Assembly (NCBI RefSeq): GCF_002980625.1
Contig: NZ_PVLR01000019.1
Location: forward strand, 23,607-87,606
Direction: 5' to 3'
Length of the DNA: 64,000 bases
Source of the DNA: Malikia spinosa
GTDB lineage: Bacteria > Pseudomonadota > Gammaproteobacteria > Burkholderiales > Burkholderiaceae_C
Shown here: in pieces, positions 25,632 through 36,985 of the stretch
Layout of the letters: each line of letters begins with the position of its first letter
Numbering within the stretch: the first letter of the stretch is position 1
Translations under genes and position numbers: made by a program
The notes under the pieces: generated by a model
Database searches by the model: none
The model's input: only the letters and a program-made list of their open reading frames with translations
What the model was told of the DNA's origin: nothing

Positions 25632-27656
25632 GTGGCCATACCTCAGTCTTTCATCCAGGAACTCCTTTCGCGCGTCGACATCGTCGAGGTCGTCGGTCGC
25701 TATGTGCAGCTCAAGAAGGGCGGCGCCAACTTCATGGGGCTGTGCCCCTTCCACGGCGAGAAATCGCCCTCCTTCAGCGTCAGCCCGACCAAGCAGTTCT
25801 TCCACTGCTTCGGCTGCGGCAAGCATGGCAACGCGGTCGGCTTCCTGATGGAGCACACCGGCATCGGCTTCGTCGAGGCGGTCAAGGACCTAGCGCAGCA
25901 GACCGGCCTGCAGGTGCCGCAGGAAGACCTGAGCCCGCAGGAGCGCGCCCGCGCCGCCGAACAGCGCCAGCAGCAGGCCACGCTCAACGACCTGCTCGAC
26001 AAGGTGGCCGCCAGCTACTACCAGCAGCTGTGCCAGACCAAGCGCGCGCAGGACTACCTCAAGGGCCGCGGCCTGTCGGGGCAGATCGCCAAGGCCTTCG
26101 GCCTGGGCTATGCGCCCGAGGGCTGGCGCTTCCTGTCTACCGTGCTGCCCGACTACCAGAGCGCGCAGCTGGTCGAGGCCGGACTAGTGATCGCGTCCGA
26201 GGAAACGCCGGCCGGCGCGGGCGAGGAAGCCAGACCAGCCAAGCGCTACGACCGCTTTCGCGACCGGATCATGTTCCCGATCCGCAACGTCAAGGGCGAA
26301 TGCATCGGCTTTGGCGGCCGGGTGCTGGACCAGGGCGAGCCCAAGTACCTGAACTCGCCCGAAACCCCGGTCTTCAACAAGGGCCATGAGCTGTACGGCC
26401 TGTTCGAGGCCCGCAGCGCGATCCGCCAGGCCGGCTATTGCCTGGTGACCGAGGGCTATATGGACGTGGTCGCGCTGGCCCAGCTCGGCTTCGCGCAGGC
26501 GGTCGCCACCCTGGGCACGGCCTGCACGGCCGACCATCTGCGGCTGCTGTTCCGTTTCACCGATGCGGTGGTGTTCAGCTTCGACGGCGACAACGCGGGC
26601 CGGCGCGCCGCGCGCAAGGCGCTCGAGGCCGCCCTGCCGTGGGCCAGCGACACCCGCTCGATCAAGTTCCTGTTCCTGCCGCCCGAGCATGATCCCGACA
26701 GCTTCATCCGCGCCCATGGCCCGGACGCCTTCGCGCAGAGCATCAAGCAGGCGATGCCGCTGAGCCGCTTCCTGCAGGAGGCCGCGGCCAGCGATTGCGA
26801 CCTCGAAACCGCCGAGGGCCGCGCGCGCATGGCCGCGCAGGCACAGCCGCTCTGGCATTCGATGCCCGACGGCGCGCTCAAGCGCCAGCTGCTGGGCGAA
26901 TTTGCCGATGCGGTCGGGCTCGACGCGCGCGAGCTCGACCGGATCTGGTCGGCCAGCGAGCAGCGCGACCGCAGCCGCGGCCTGCCCGGGCGCAAGGCCA
27001 GGGCGGACTCGGGCGCCAGCCCCGAGGCACAGGCGCCACGCCGCCGCCAGCGCCACGAGCCGTCAGGCGACCACGATTACGACCATGCTGGCGACCCCTT
27101 GCTGCGCGAGCGCTCCGAACGCCACAGCAGCACGGCCAGCGACGGCAACGGCCGGCGCCCGACTGCCAGGCGCAGCGGCGCGCGCGGACTGCTCGGGCGC
27201 ACCGACCGCGTGGCGCGTCTGGTGCTGGCCACGCCCGAGGCCTGGGACTGGCTCAGCGCTGACGACCACCAGTTGCTCGCGCACGAGCCGGCGCCGCATG
27301 GTCCGCTGTTTGCCTGGCTCGAGACCCAGTGGCACGAGCATGGCCCGCAGCCCTGGGCCGCGCTGCGCGAGGCCTTGCGCGACCAGCCGTTCGAGGCACT
27401 CGCGCTCGAGCTCAATGCCGGCGGCCTGGCGCTGCAGCGGCCCGAGGACGAGGAAGAGCCCGGCAGCAACGGGGTCGCCCTGCCCTCGCCAGCCGACCTC
27501 AGGCGCGAGCTGGGCGAGCTGATGCGCCGGCTGCATATCGACGAGCTCAAGCAGCGCGAAACCGAGCTGATCGCCCAGGTCGGCCAGGACCCGCAGGCGC
27601 TCGAGCGCTACCGCGAACTGCAAGCGCTCAGAAAATCGCTCGAAGCCGGGAACTAG
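25632..27656 (+). CDS. dnaG: DNA primase
   Basis: 674-residue replicative primase. The zinc ribbon has C38, H41, C59 and C62 (LCPFHGEKS, HCFGCGKHG). The catalytic Toprim core shows EGYMDVVAL and FDGDNAGRRAA with the acidic triad continued in HDPDSF. A basic, low-complexity linker (about residues 445-520) precedes the C-terminal helicase-binding domain. The start is a GTG at 25632; the AAAATAGC box just before it suggests a leaderless message. It is followed at once by the rpoD promoter, the usual dnaG-rpoD pairing. Confidence 0.97.
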   Translation: MAIPQSFIQELLSRVDIVEVVGRYVQLKKGGANFMGLCPFHGEKSPSFSVSPTKQFFHCFGCGKHGNAVGFLMEHTGIGFVEAVKDLAQQTGLQVPQEDLSPQERARAAEQRQQQATLNDLLDKVAASYYQQLCQTKRAQDYLKGRGLSGQIAKAFGLGYAPEGWRFLSTVLPDYQSAQLVEAGLVIASEETPAGAGEEARPAKRYDRFRDRIMFPIRNVKGECIGFGGRVLDQGEPKYLNSPETPVFNKGHELYGLFEARSAIRQAGYCLVTEGYMDVVALAQLGFAQAVATLGTACTADHLRLLFRFTDAVVFSFDGDNAGRRAARKALEAALPWASDTRSIKFLFLPPEHDPDSFIRAHGPDAFAQSIKQAMPLSRFLQEAAASDCDLETAEGRARMAAQAQPLWHSMPDGALKRQLLGEFADAVGLDARELDRIWSASEQRDRSRGLPGRKARADSGASPEAQAPRRRQRHEPSGDHDYDHAGDPLLRERSERHSSTASDGNGRRPTARRSGARGLLGRTDRVARLVLATPEAWDWLSADDHQLLAHEPAPHGPLFAWLETQWHEHGPQPWAALREALRDQPFEALALELNAGGLALQRPEDEEEPGSNGVALPSPADLRRELGELMRRLHIDELKQRETELIAQVGQDPQALERYRELQALRKSLEAGN

Positions 27657-27666
27657 CGCCTGCGGG

Positions 27667-27672
27667 TATAAT
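27667..27672 (+). promoter_or_regulatory. -10 box of an rpoD promoter; leader of about 265 bp
   Basis: GGGTATAAT contains a perfect TATAAT; no good -35 box at normal spacing. It lies only 10 bp after dnaG. The stretch 27673-27937 before rpoD holds no convincing gene in any frame, so it is read as a long untranslated leader. Confidence 0.55.
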
Positions 27673-27937
27673 CCAAGGACTTGTCACGCAAGCGCGACAG
27701 CAGCACCTCCGGACCGGCCAAAGCCCCAGAACGGGCAACAGGGAAGCATTCCCCGGCCAATAGCCAGCCACGCTACATCCGCAAGGACTGCACACCAAAT
27801 GTTCGCCCACCCAGCTTGCCTGCCGACCTCCCGCGTGGGGTCGGACCGTCTGGCCCTGCCAGATCGGATTGCGCTAAGCCATTGAATCCACCGTTCCAAC
27901 CGCCGCGGCGCCTGCGCCCCGGCAGAAAGCGCCGTAC

Positions 27938-30175
<2,238 letters not shown>

Positions 30176-30203
30176 TGCCAGCGCCCAAGGCGCTGTCCCC
30201 ATG

Positions 30204-30243
30204 AAAGAAGCCCGAGTCGCAAGACCCGGGCTTCTTTCTTTTT
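30204..30243 (+). terminator. Rho-independent terminator after rpoD
   Basis: A 15-bp stem with one mismatch (30204-30218 with 30223-30237), a GCAA tetraloop and a following T-rich run. It begins 28 bp after the rpoD stop. Confidence 0.9.
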
Positions 30244-30280
30244 GTGTGGCGCCGGCGAGACAGCCGGTGCGGGGCTGGAC

Positions 30281-30502
30281 TCAGACCTGGCGTGCGAAGG
30301 CGCCCAGCGTGGCTTTCTCGAGCTGATCCAGCGACTTGAAGTGATTGCGGTAGGCCAGCATCGAGTTGGGCTGCAGGCCGACCTTGACGGCCAGGGAATA
30401 CTGCTGGCGGGCGGCCTCGAACGGCAGCGTCATGGCGCCGCGGACCGGATCGGTCATGACGCGGGCCAGCGGCATCGTGAGAGCAGAGATCATGGAAAAC
30501 AT
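30281..30502 (-). CDS. Small conserved-looking protein of unknown function
   Basis: 73 residues from the ATG at 30502; an ATG at 30493 is an alternative. It is rich in Ala, Leu and Arg with no cysteine and no membrane segment. The ending FKSLDQLEKATLGAFARQV resembles an amphipathic helix, loosely like phasin-type proteins, but I do not recognise the family. The case for a real gene rests on a consensus promoter just upstream (TTGACA, 17 bp, TAACAT) that also carries the GGGTTTACCC motif. Single gene, convergent with rpoD. Confidence 0.6.
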   Translation of the reverse strand: MFSMISALTMPLARVMTDPVRGAMTLPFEAARQQYSLAVKVGLQPNSMLAYRNHFKSLDQLEKATLGAFARQV

Positions 30503-30527
30503 CTTTTTAGTCCAAACAATGGACGCG

Positions 30528-30556
30528 ATGTTAGGGTAAACCCTTTGCCTTGTCAA
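30528..30556 (-). promoter_or_regulatory. Promoter overlapped by a TTAGGGTAAACCC site
   Basis: On the minus strand: -35 TTGACA (30556-30551), a 17-bp spacer and -10 TAACAT (30533-30528). The semi-palindrome GGGT-TT-ACCC (inside 30543-30531) covers the downstream part of the spacer and touches the -10. Same motif family as at 7134-7222 and 62633-62712. Confidence 0.6.
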
Positions 30557-30639
30557 TATTGGCATTTGTCGCACATTTCCAACAATTGACCCTGGGGTCG
30601 CGGCGGACTTGAACGCTGACCCACCGGCTCAGGCAGGGC

Positions 30640-31257
30640 TCAGGAGGCTGCAACAGGCGGCCCGTAGGCGGCCATGAAGACGGCAACGGCCCGTTTGACC
30701 GAGGCAGCGATCTGCTCCGGATCGACCGCATCGAGCATCTGGAACATGAAGCGGTCGATCCATTCCGCCTCGAGCAAGCCCTTGAGGTGCAGGCTGGCGA
30801 TCCTCGGATCGGCCTGGCGCAGCTTGCCCTGATCCATCGCCTGCTGCAGGAACTCGGCCACCTCGGCGGCGCTGCGGGCATGGCCGCGCTCGTAGCAGGT
30901 GCGGCCCAGGTCGGAGCGCACGATCTCGGACACCACCAGCCGGCGCGCCGCCTGCACCTCGGGCGAATAGAGCAAGGTCAGCAGGCCGCGGCCGAAGCTC
31001 TCGAGCCCCTGGGTGATGTCTTGCAGCGTCGGATCGAGCGCCTCGTGGGTGGCCTGGAACTGGTCTTCGGTCGCCTGCATCAACACCTCGGCGAACACCT
31101 CTTCCTTGGACGAGAAGTAGTTGTAGAGCGTGGCCTTGGAACCGCCCACGCGCAGGCAGAGCTCGGACATCGAGGCGCGCTCGAAGCCGGTTTCCCGGAA
31201 CAGGTCGGCCGCCTCATCGAGGATCGCCTGTCTCTTGCCTTCGGTTTTTTTTCTCAT
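30640..31257 (-). CDS. TetR/AcrR-family transcriptional repressor
   Basis: 205 residues. The N-terminal HTH reads ILDEAADLFRETGFERASMSE and GGSKATLYNYFSSKEEVF, classic TetR. The C-terminal ligand domain matches AcrR-like regulators of efflux pumps (RRLVVSEIVR, HLKGLLEAEWIDRF). It is divergent from the tripartite efflux operon 97 bp away and probably represses it and itself. Ligand not predictable. Confidence 0.93.
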   Translation of the reverse strand: MRKKTEGKRQAILDEAADLFRETGFERASMSELCLRVGGSKATLYNYFSSKEEVFAEVLMQATEDQFQATHEALDPTLQDITQGLESFGRGLLTLLYSPEVQAARRLVVSEIVRSDLGRTCYERGHARSAAEVAEFLQQAMDQGKLRQADPRIASLHLKGLLEAEWIDRFMFQMLDAVDPEQIAASVKRAVAVFMAAYGPPVAAS

Positions 31258-31280
31258 GGCGACATCCTTTCTTGAACCAG

Positions 31281-31337
31281 ACCGTACATTTTATCTTGTC
31301 CCGGCTCTGGGTCAATGTTAAACTAAACAGTACAGTT
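31281..31337. promoter_or_regulatory. Candidate TetR operators in the divergent efflux promoter
   Basis: AAC-A-GTAC-A-GTT (31326-31337) is an inverted repeat centred on GTAC, just before the efflux start. A related ACCGTACA lies at 31281-31288 near the repressor start. The paired GTAC-centred sites fit TetR autoregulation; no direct evidence. Confidence 0.45.
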
Positions 31338-31353
31338 ATTTAATGGAGCCGTG

Positions 31354-32811
31354 ATGCCGTTCTCGCCTGCTGCAACCCCATCCCTGCCATCGCGGCGCTT
31401 TCGCTCACTGCTGACCCTGGCCAGCCTCATGGCCCTGGCGGCATGTGCCCAGCTGCCCGACCTGGCCGAGCGCAGCGCCCTGGCCAGCCCGGCCGACTTG
31501 CAGAGCGCGCAGGCATTGAGCGCGCCCCAGGCCGACTGGCCGGTCGAGCGCTGGTGGGCCGGCTATGGCGACGCCCAGCTCGAGGCCCTGGTCGATGAAG
31601 CCTTGCGCGGCGCGCCCGACATGGCGGTGGCAACGGCGCGCTTGCGGCTGGCCGAAGCCGCGACCCAGAGCGCGGCTGCCGCGCTGCGCCCCCAGCTCAG
31701 CGCCAACGCCTCGATCACCGAGGAAAAGCTCAGCTACAACTACCTGTTCCCGCGCTCGCAAAAAACCGACGGCTGGAACGACTACGGCCGCGCGACGCTG
31801 GACTTCAGCTGGGAGCTCGACTTTTGGGGCCGCAACCGCGCAGCGCTGGCGGCAGCGACCTCCGAGCGCGAGGCCAGCCAGGCCGAATGGGCCCAGGCAC
31901 GCCTGCTGCTGTCGTCGGGCATCGCCAGCGCCTACGCCGAGCTGAGCCGACTGTTCGCCAGCCGCGACACAGCGCTGCAGTCGATCGAGGTACGCCGCAA
32001 GACCGCCACCCTGCTGGCCGAGCGCTTCGACAACGGGATGGAAAACCGCGCCAGCGTGCGCCAGGCCGACGCCAGGCGCACCGCTGCCGAGGGCGCGCTG
32101 CTGCAACTCGACGAACAGATCGGCCTGCAGCGGCACCGGATTGCGCTACTGATCGGCGCCGGACCCGACCGCGGACTGTCGATCCAGCGGCCGCGCGTCA
32201 AGCTCGAGCAGTCGTTCGGCCTGCCGGCGCAGCTCGCGCTCGACCTGCTGGGCCGGCGACCCGATGTGATCGCAGCCCGGCTCCAGGCGCAGGCGCAAGC
32301 CAGCCGGATCGAGCAAAAGAGCGCCGAGTTCTACCCCAACGTCAACCTGTCGGCCTTTATCGGCGTGCAGTCGCTCGGGCTGGACCTGCTGGGCAAGAAC
32401 GGATCGGCCATCGGCAGTGTCGGGCCGGCGATCTCGCTGCCGCTGCTCAATGGCGGACGCCTGCGCGGCGAGCTGCGCGCCAGCGAAGCCCGCTACGAGG
32501 AAGCCGTGGCGCGCTACCAAGGCACGCTGGCGCGCGCGCTGCAGGAGGTGGCCGACAGCGCGCTGAGCCAGCAGGCCCTGGCGGCGCAACTGGCCAAGAG
32601 CCGCGAGACGGTGGCCGCCGCCACCGAGGCCTACCGCATCGCGCGCCAGCGCTACGAAGGCGGACTGGCCAACTACCTGGACGTGCTGTCGGCCGAGGAC
32701 CTGCTGCTGGGCAGCCTGGACGTGCTGACCGAGCTGCACGCCCGTTCATTCACGCTCGACATCGCCCTCAAGCGCGCCCTGGGTGGCGGCTACCAGGTCG
32801 CCCAACGCTGA
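31354..32811 (+). CDS. Outer-membrane efflux lipoprotein (NodT/OprM family)
   Basis: 485-residue TolC-like channel. The signal peptide ends in the lipobox MALAAC, so the mature protein is lipid-anchored. The family shape is clear: WWAGYGDAQLEALVDEAL near the N-terminus, two repeats with long helices, LLGRRPDVIAAR between them, and LPLLNGGRLRGEL in the second repeat. GGAG at 31345-31348 selects the ATG at 31354, though GTG at 31351 is possible. First gene of an EmrAB-type pump operon. Confidence 0.95.
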   Translation: MPFSPAATPSLPSRRFRSLLTLASLMALAACAQLPDLAERSALASPADLQSAQALSAPQADWPVERWWAGYGDAQLEALVDEALRGAPDMAVATARLRLAEAATQSAAAALRPQLSANASITEEKLSYNYLFPRSQKTDGWNDYGRATLDFSWELDFWGRNRAALAAATSEREASQAEWAQARLLLSSGIASAYAELSRLFASRDTALQSIEVRRKTATLLAERFDNGMENRASVRQADARRTAAEGALLQLDEQIGLQRHRIALLIGAGPDRGLSIQRPRVKLEQSFGLPAQLALDLLGRRPDVIAARLQAQAQASRIEQKSAEFYPNVNLSAFIGVQSLGLDLLGKNGSAIGSVGPAISLPLLNGGRLRGELRASEARYEEAVARYQGTLARALQEVADSALSQQALAAQLAKSRETVAAATEAYRIARQRYEGGLANYLDVLSAEDLLLGSLDVLTELHARSFTLDIALKRALGGGYQVAQR

Positions 32812-32865
32812 CACCACACCCGTACCGCACCAGCATCGCATCCGTACCGCAGAAGGAAAATCGAC

Positions 32866-33993
32866 ATGACGCAAGACAACAGCACCGACCAGACCCTCAA
32901 GCAACGCCGCAACAAGCGCCTGCTGGCGCTCGGGGGTGGCGTCGTGGTGGTGGCTGCAGCCGCCACCGCCTACTGGACGCTGTACGCGTCGCATTTCGTC
33001 TCGACCGACAACGCCTATGCGGCGGTCGAGGTGGCCCAGGTGACTCCGGCGATCGGCGGCACCGTCGCCGAGGTCAAGGTCAAGGACACGCAGGCGGTCA
33101 AGCAGGGCGACGTGCTGGTCACGATCGATCCGACTGACGCCAAGCTGGCCCTGGCCCAGGCCGAGGCGGAGCTGGGACGGGCGGTGCGCCGCGTGCGCGC
33201 CTATGTCGCCAATGACGGCGGACTGGCAGCCCAGGTCAGCGCCCGCGTCGCCGAGGAAAAGCGCGCCGAGGCGCAGCTCAGCGCGGCCCAGGCCGACTTC
33301 GAGCGGGCCCAGATCGACCTCAAGCGGCGCCAGGCGCTGCTGGCTTCGGGTTCGGTCTCGGGCGACGAGCTGACCAAGGCCCAGAACGCCCATGCGGCCG
33401 CGCAGGCCAATCTGGCCTCGGCCAAGGCCGCGATTGTCCAGGCCAGCGCCAACCGCGTCGCGGCGCAAGGTGCCCGGGAGGCGAACGCGGCCCTGATCGA
33501 CCAGGCCCAAGGCGACAGCAACCCCGAGATCCTGCTGGCACGTGCCAAGCGCGACCAGGCCAAGATCGACCTCGAGCGCACCGTGATCCGGGCCCCGATG
33601 GACGGCGTGGTGGCCAAGCGCCAGGTCCAGCTCGGCCAGCGCGTGCCAGCCGGCGCCCCGCTGCTGTCGGTGGTGCCGGTGCAGGACATCTACGTCAACG
33701 CCAACTTCAAGGAAGGCCAGCTGCAGAAGGTCCGCCCGGGACAGACCGCGACCGTCACGTCCGACCTCTACGGCAGCTCGGTCAGCTACCACGGCGTGGT
33801 CGAAGGCCTGGCTGGCGGCTCGGGCTCGGCCTTCGCCGCCATTCCGGCCCAGAACGCCACCGGCAACTGGATCAAGGTGGTGCAGCGCCTGCCGCTGCGC
33901 ATCCGCCTCGACGCCGAGGAGCTTGCCACCCATCCGCTCAAGGTCGGACTGTCGATGACGGTCAAGATCGACACGCGCAGCGGCGCCCAGTAA
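32866..33993 (+). CDS. emrA: Membrane fusion protein of an EmrAB-type drug efflux pump
   Basis: 375 residues. A single N-terminal transmembrane helix follows a basic cytoplasmic tail (KQRRNKR). The periplasmic part has the lipoyl half TVAEVKVKDTQAVKQGDVL, a long alpha hairpin, and the second half RTVIRAPMDGVVAKRQVQLGQRV. The C-terminal ending VGLSMTVKIDT is typical of EmrA. Lies 54 bp after the outer-membrane gene and 12 bp before the permease. Confidence 0.94.
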   Translation: MTQDNSTDQTLKQRRNKRLLALGGGVVVVAAAATAYWTLYASHFVSTDNAYAAVEVAQVTPAIGGTVAEVKVKDTQAVKQGDVLVTIDPTDAKLALAQAEAELGRAVRRVRAYVANDGGLAAQVSARVAEEKRAEAQLSAAQADFERAQIDLKRRQALLASGSVSGDELTKAQNAHAAAQANLASAKAAIVQASANRVAAQGAREANAALIDQAQGDSNPEILLARAKRDQAKIDLERTVIRAPMDGVVAKRQVQLGQRVPAGAPLLSVVPVQDIYVNANFKEGQLQKVRPGQTATVTSDLYGSSVSYHGVVEGLAGGSGSAFAAIPAQNATGNWIKVVQRLPLRIRLDAEELATHPLKVGLSMTVKIDTRSGAQ

Positions 33994-34005
33994 GGGTGAT
34001 CTGAC

Positions 34006-35553
34006 ATGAGCAGCGCCTCACTTGTGAACGACCGCGACGCCCCCTTGAGCGGGGGCATGCTCTGGTTCGCGGCCCTGATCCTGGCCTCGGCCAACTTCAT
34101 CGCCGTGCTCGACATGACGATCGCCAACGTGTCGGTGCCCAACATCGCCGGCAGCCTGGGGGCCAGCACCAGCCAGGGTACCTGGGTCATCACCTCCTAC
34201 GCGGTCGCCGAGGCAATCACGGTGCCGCTGACCGGCTGGCTGGCGGCACGCTTCGGCGCGGTGCGGGTTTTCGTGACGGCGATGGGCCTGTTCGGGCTGT
34301 TTTCGGCGCTGTGCGGCCTGTCCACCTCGCTGGGCATGCTGGTGTTCGCGCGCATCTGCCAGGGCCTGGCCGGCGGCCCGCTGATGCCGCTGTCGCAGAC
34401 CCTGCTGCTGCGCATCTTCCCGGCCGAGAAGGCGCCGGCGGCGATCGGGCTCTGGTCCATGACCACGCTGGTGGCTCCGGTGCTGGGACCGATCCTGGGC
34501 GGCTACCTGTGCGACGAATACAGCTGGCCCTGGATCTTCTACATCAACCTGCCGATCGCGCTGGGCTGCGCCTTCATCGGCTGGCGCCTGCTCCAGCGCT
34601 ACGAGGCGCCACTGATCCGCAACCCGATCGACCGGATCGGCCTGGTGCTGCTGGTGGTCTGGGTCGGCGCGCTGCAGCTGATGCTCGACGAGGGCAAGAA
34701 CCTGGACTGGTTTGCCTCCGGCCAGATCATCGGACTGGCCGTGGTCGCGCTGATCGGCTTTGTCGCCTTCCTGATCTGGGAGCTGCATGATCCGCATCCG
34801 ATCGTCGATCTGCGCGTGTTCCGGCACCGGGGCTTCTCGGTCAGCGTGCTGACCATCAGCCTGGCGTTCGCGGCCTTCTTCGCGATCAACGTGCTGACCC
34901 CGCTCTGGCTGCAGAGCTTCATGGGCTACACCTCGTCGCTGGCCGGCCAGGCCACGGCCTGGACCGGGGTGTTCGCCGTGCTGGTGGCTCCGCTGGCCGC
35001 CGGCCTGTCGGCCAAGGTCGATCCGCGCCGGCTGGTGTTCGGTGGCGTGGTGCTGATGGGCCTGGTGACGCTGTGGCGCACCGGAGCCACGACCGACATG
35101 GACTACTGGAGCATCTCGATCCCGCTGATGGTGATGGGGCTGGGCCTGCCCTTCTTCTTCATCCCGCTGACCGGGCTGGCGATGGGCAGCGTGGACGAGA
35201 GCGAGATGGCCAACGCGGCCGGACTGATGAACTTCCTGCGCACCCTGTCGGGCGCCTTTGCGACTTCGCTCGTGACCACGGTCTGGGACGACGACATCAC
35301 GCGCCAGCATGCCGAACTGGTCGGTGTCGCCGATGCCGACCACAGCGTGCAGCGCTTTCTGGAAAGCACCGGCATGAGCCCTGACGCCGTGCTGCAGAAC
35401 CTCGACGGCCTGATCACCGGCCAGAGCGTGATGCTGGCAACCAACCAGATCTTCTGGCTGGTCGGCATCGCCTTCTTGGTCGCGGCCAGCGTGATCTGGC
35501 TGGCGCCCAAGCCGACGCGCCAGGTGGACCCGGCGGCTGCCGGCGGTCACTGA
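34006..35553 (+). CDS. emrB: Drug efflux permease, MFS DHA2 family
   Basis: 515 residues, about 14 transmembrane helices. Seen: the DHA2 opening VLDMTIANVSVPNIAGSLG, motif A-like GWLAARFGAVRVF, and motif C-like APVLGPILGGYL. It exports hydrophobic drugs or aromatic acids with proton entry. With EmrA and the NodT channel it makes a complete three-part pump across both membranes. In a genome with much aromatic catabolism the pump could also export toxic phenolic intermediates; this is conjecture. Confidence 0.95.
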   Translation: MSSASLVNDRDAPLSGGMLWFAALILASANFIAVLDMTIANVSVPNIAGSLGASTSQGTWVITSYAVAEAITVPLTGWLAARFGAVRVFVTAMGLFGLFSALCGLSTSLGMLVFARICQGLAGGPLMPLSQTLLLRIFPAEKAPAAIGLWSMTTLVAPVLGPILGGYLCDEYSWPWIFYINLPIALGCAFIGWRLLQRYEAPLIRNPIDRIGLVLLVVWVGALQLMLDEGKNLDWFASGQIIGLAVVALIGFVAFLIWELHDPHPIVDLRVFRHRGFSVSVLTISLAFAAFFAINVLTPLWLQSFMGYTSSLAGQATAWTGVFAVLVAPLAAGLSAKVDPRRLVFGGVVLMGLVTLWRTGATTDMDYWSISIPLMVMGLGLPFFFIPLTGLAMGSVDESEMANAAGLMNFLRTLSGAFATSLVTTVWDDDITRQHAELVGVADADHSVQRFLESTGMSPDAVLQNLDGLITGQSVMLATNQIFWLVGIAFLVAASVIWLAPKPTRQVDPAAAGGH

Positions 35554-35584
35554 TCAAGCACCGATTGAAGGACAAGGACTGACC

Positions 35585-36028
35585 ATGTTCAAGCATATTC
35601 TGGTACCCACCGACGGCTCGCCGCTGTCGCAGGACAGCGTGGCCCGCGCCGTCTCGTTCGCCAAGGAGGCCGGGGCAAGCCTGACCTTCTGCCATGTGGA
35701 GCCGCCGCTGCCGACTGCCTTCGGCAGCCTGGGCGGCATCGCTTCTGCGACCATAGAGCAGGAATTCCATGCCAAGGTCGACGGCCGCGCGCAGGACATC
35801 CTGCAGGCTGCCGAGCGGATCGCGACCGAGGCCGGCGTGCCCTGTGCCCGGGTGCTGCTGGTGCGCAGCAAGCCGCACGAGGCCATCATCGAGGCCGCCA
35901 CGGCCCAGGGCTGCGACCTGATCTTCATGGCCTCGCACGGCCGGCGCGGCGTGACAGCGCTGCTGCTGGGCAGCGAGACGCAGAAGGTGCTGACGCACTC
36001 GAAGATCCCGGTGCTGGTCTACCGCTGA
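35585..36028 (+). CDS. Universal stress protein UspA family
   Basis: 147 residues. ATP-binding type signature near the C-terminus: ASHGRRGVTALLLGSETQKVL, shown here as the G-2X-G-9X-G-S/T pattern. The opening FKHILVPTDGSPLSQ is typical. It lies 31 bp after emrB, so it may be the last gene of the efflux transcript, ahead of a strong hairpin. Confidence 0.93.
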   Translation: MFKHILVPTDGSPLSQDSVARAVSFAKEAGASLTFCHVEPPLPTAFGSLGGIASATIEQEFHAKVDGRAQDILQAAERIATEAGVPCARVLLVRSKPHEAIIEAATAQGCDLIFMASHGRRGVTALLLGSETQKVLTHSKIPVLVYR

Positions 36029-36061
36029 ATCGGTCGCCGCAGAACCAGTCGCCAGAAACAA

Positions 36062-36099
36062 TTCGGCCCAGCGCATCCGCTTCGATGCGCTGGGCCGAA
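36062..36099. terminator. Perfect 16-bp hairpin between convergent genes
   Basis: An exact inverted repeat with 16-bp arms (36062-36077 and 36084-36099) and a CGCTTC loop, 33 bp after uspA and 17 bp past the end of the dioxygenase beta gene. It lacks a clear T-run on either side. It probably works as a two-way transcript-end or RNA-stabilising hairpin. Confidence 0.6.
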
Positions 36100-36116
36100 C
36101 TTCATTCAGCAGGTGC

Positions 36117-36968
36117 TTACTCGAGGGTCTCCAGCGCCATCACGCCGGTGGCGGTGTTGGAGATCGGCAGGTAGTAGTTGCTGTGCACCTTGCGCACGCC
36201 CGAGCCGGCAGTGGTCAGCGCGGCACGCATCGCGACCCACATCAGCAGCTCGACGCCCTGGGTGCCGGCCTTCTCGACCAGTTCGAGGTCGCTGAACTGG
36301 GTCACCCACTCGGGGTTGGAGACCATGCTCTGCATGAACTGCTGGTCGAACTGGGTGTTGATATGGCCGGCACGCTCGCCATCGAGCTGGTGGCTCAGGC
36401 CGCCGCTGGCCAGCACCATCACCTTCTTGTCGCTGTCCCAGGACTGGATCGCACGACCCACCGCCTGGCCCAGCTTGTAGACCCGCTTGGCCGTCGGCAG
36501 CGGGAACTGCACGGTGTTGATGTTGATCGGCACGATCTGCACCGGCGCGACTTCATGCTCGGGCCAGAACAGCTTGAACGGCAGCGAGCAGGCGTGGTCG
36601 ACCAGCATTTCCTGGCAGGTCACGATGTCGAACTCGTCGGCGATCAGGCGGTTGATGATGTGCCAGGACAGGTCGAGGTTGCCCGGGGTCGACGGCAGGG
36701 TCGGGATGCCCCAGCCCTCGTCGGCATTGCTGTACTCGGCGGCGGCACCGACGGCAAAGGTCGGCATCTTGTCGAGGAAGAAGTTCAGGCCGTGGTCGTT
36801 GTAGAACACCACCAGCACGTCGGGCTTGACTTCGCCGAGCCACTGCTGGATCGGCGGGAAACCGTCGAAGAAGGGCTTCCAGTAAGGTTCCTGCTGCAGG
36901 CCCTTGGCCAGCGCCTTGCCGATGGCGGGGATATGCGAGGTGGCGAGGCCGCCGATGAGTTGTGCCAT
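36117..36968 (-). CDS. LigB-type class III extradiol dioxygenase, beta subunit (second copy)
   Basis: 283-residue catalytic subunit of a protocatechuate 4,5-dioxygenase-like enzyme. The expected Fe(II) ligands are present: His12 (TSHIPAIG), the His in FYNDHGLNFF and the Glu in QGVELLMW. The catalytic His in GGLSHQLDG is also kept. It is paired with a short alpha subunit upstream and a divergent LysR regulator. A second, clearly different pair lies at 56319-57616 inside pmd. This copy therefore probably cleaves another catechol acid, such as gallate or a methoxy derivative; that is inference. Confidence 0.88.
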   Translation of the reverse strand: MAQLIGGLATSHIPAIGKALAKGLQQEPYWKPFFDGFPPIQQWLGEVKPDVLVVFYNDHGLNFFLDKMPTFAVGAAAEYSNADEGWGIPTLPSTPGNLDLSWHIINRLIADEFDIVTCQEMLVDHACSLPFKLFWPEHEVAPVQIVPININTVQFPLPTAKRVYKLGQAVGRAIQSWDSDKKVMVLASGGLSHQLDGERAGHINTQFDQQFMQSMVSNPEWVTQFSDLELVEKAGTQGVELLMWVAMRAALTTAGSGVRKVHSNYYLPISNTATGVMALETLE

Positions 36969-36985
36969 TTGTCTGTGCTCCGGAA

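Noticed and set aside
36062..36099. Perfect hairpin read as a mobile-element end
   Set aside because: It is a single copy between convergent genes and has no transposase nearby; a transcript-end role is simpler.
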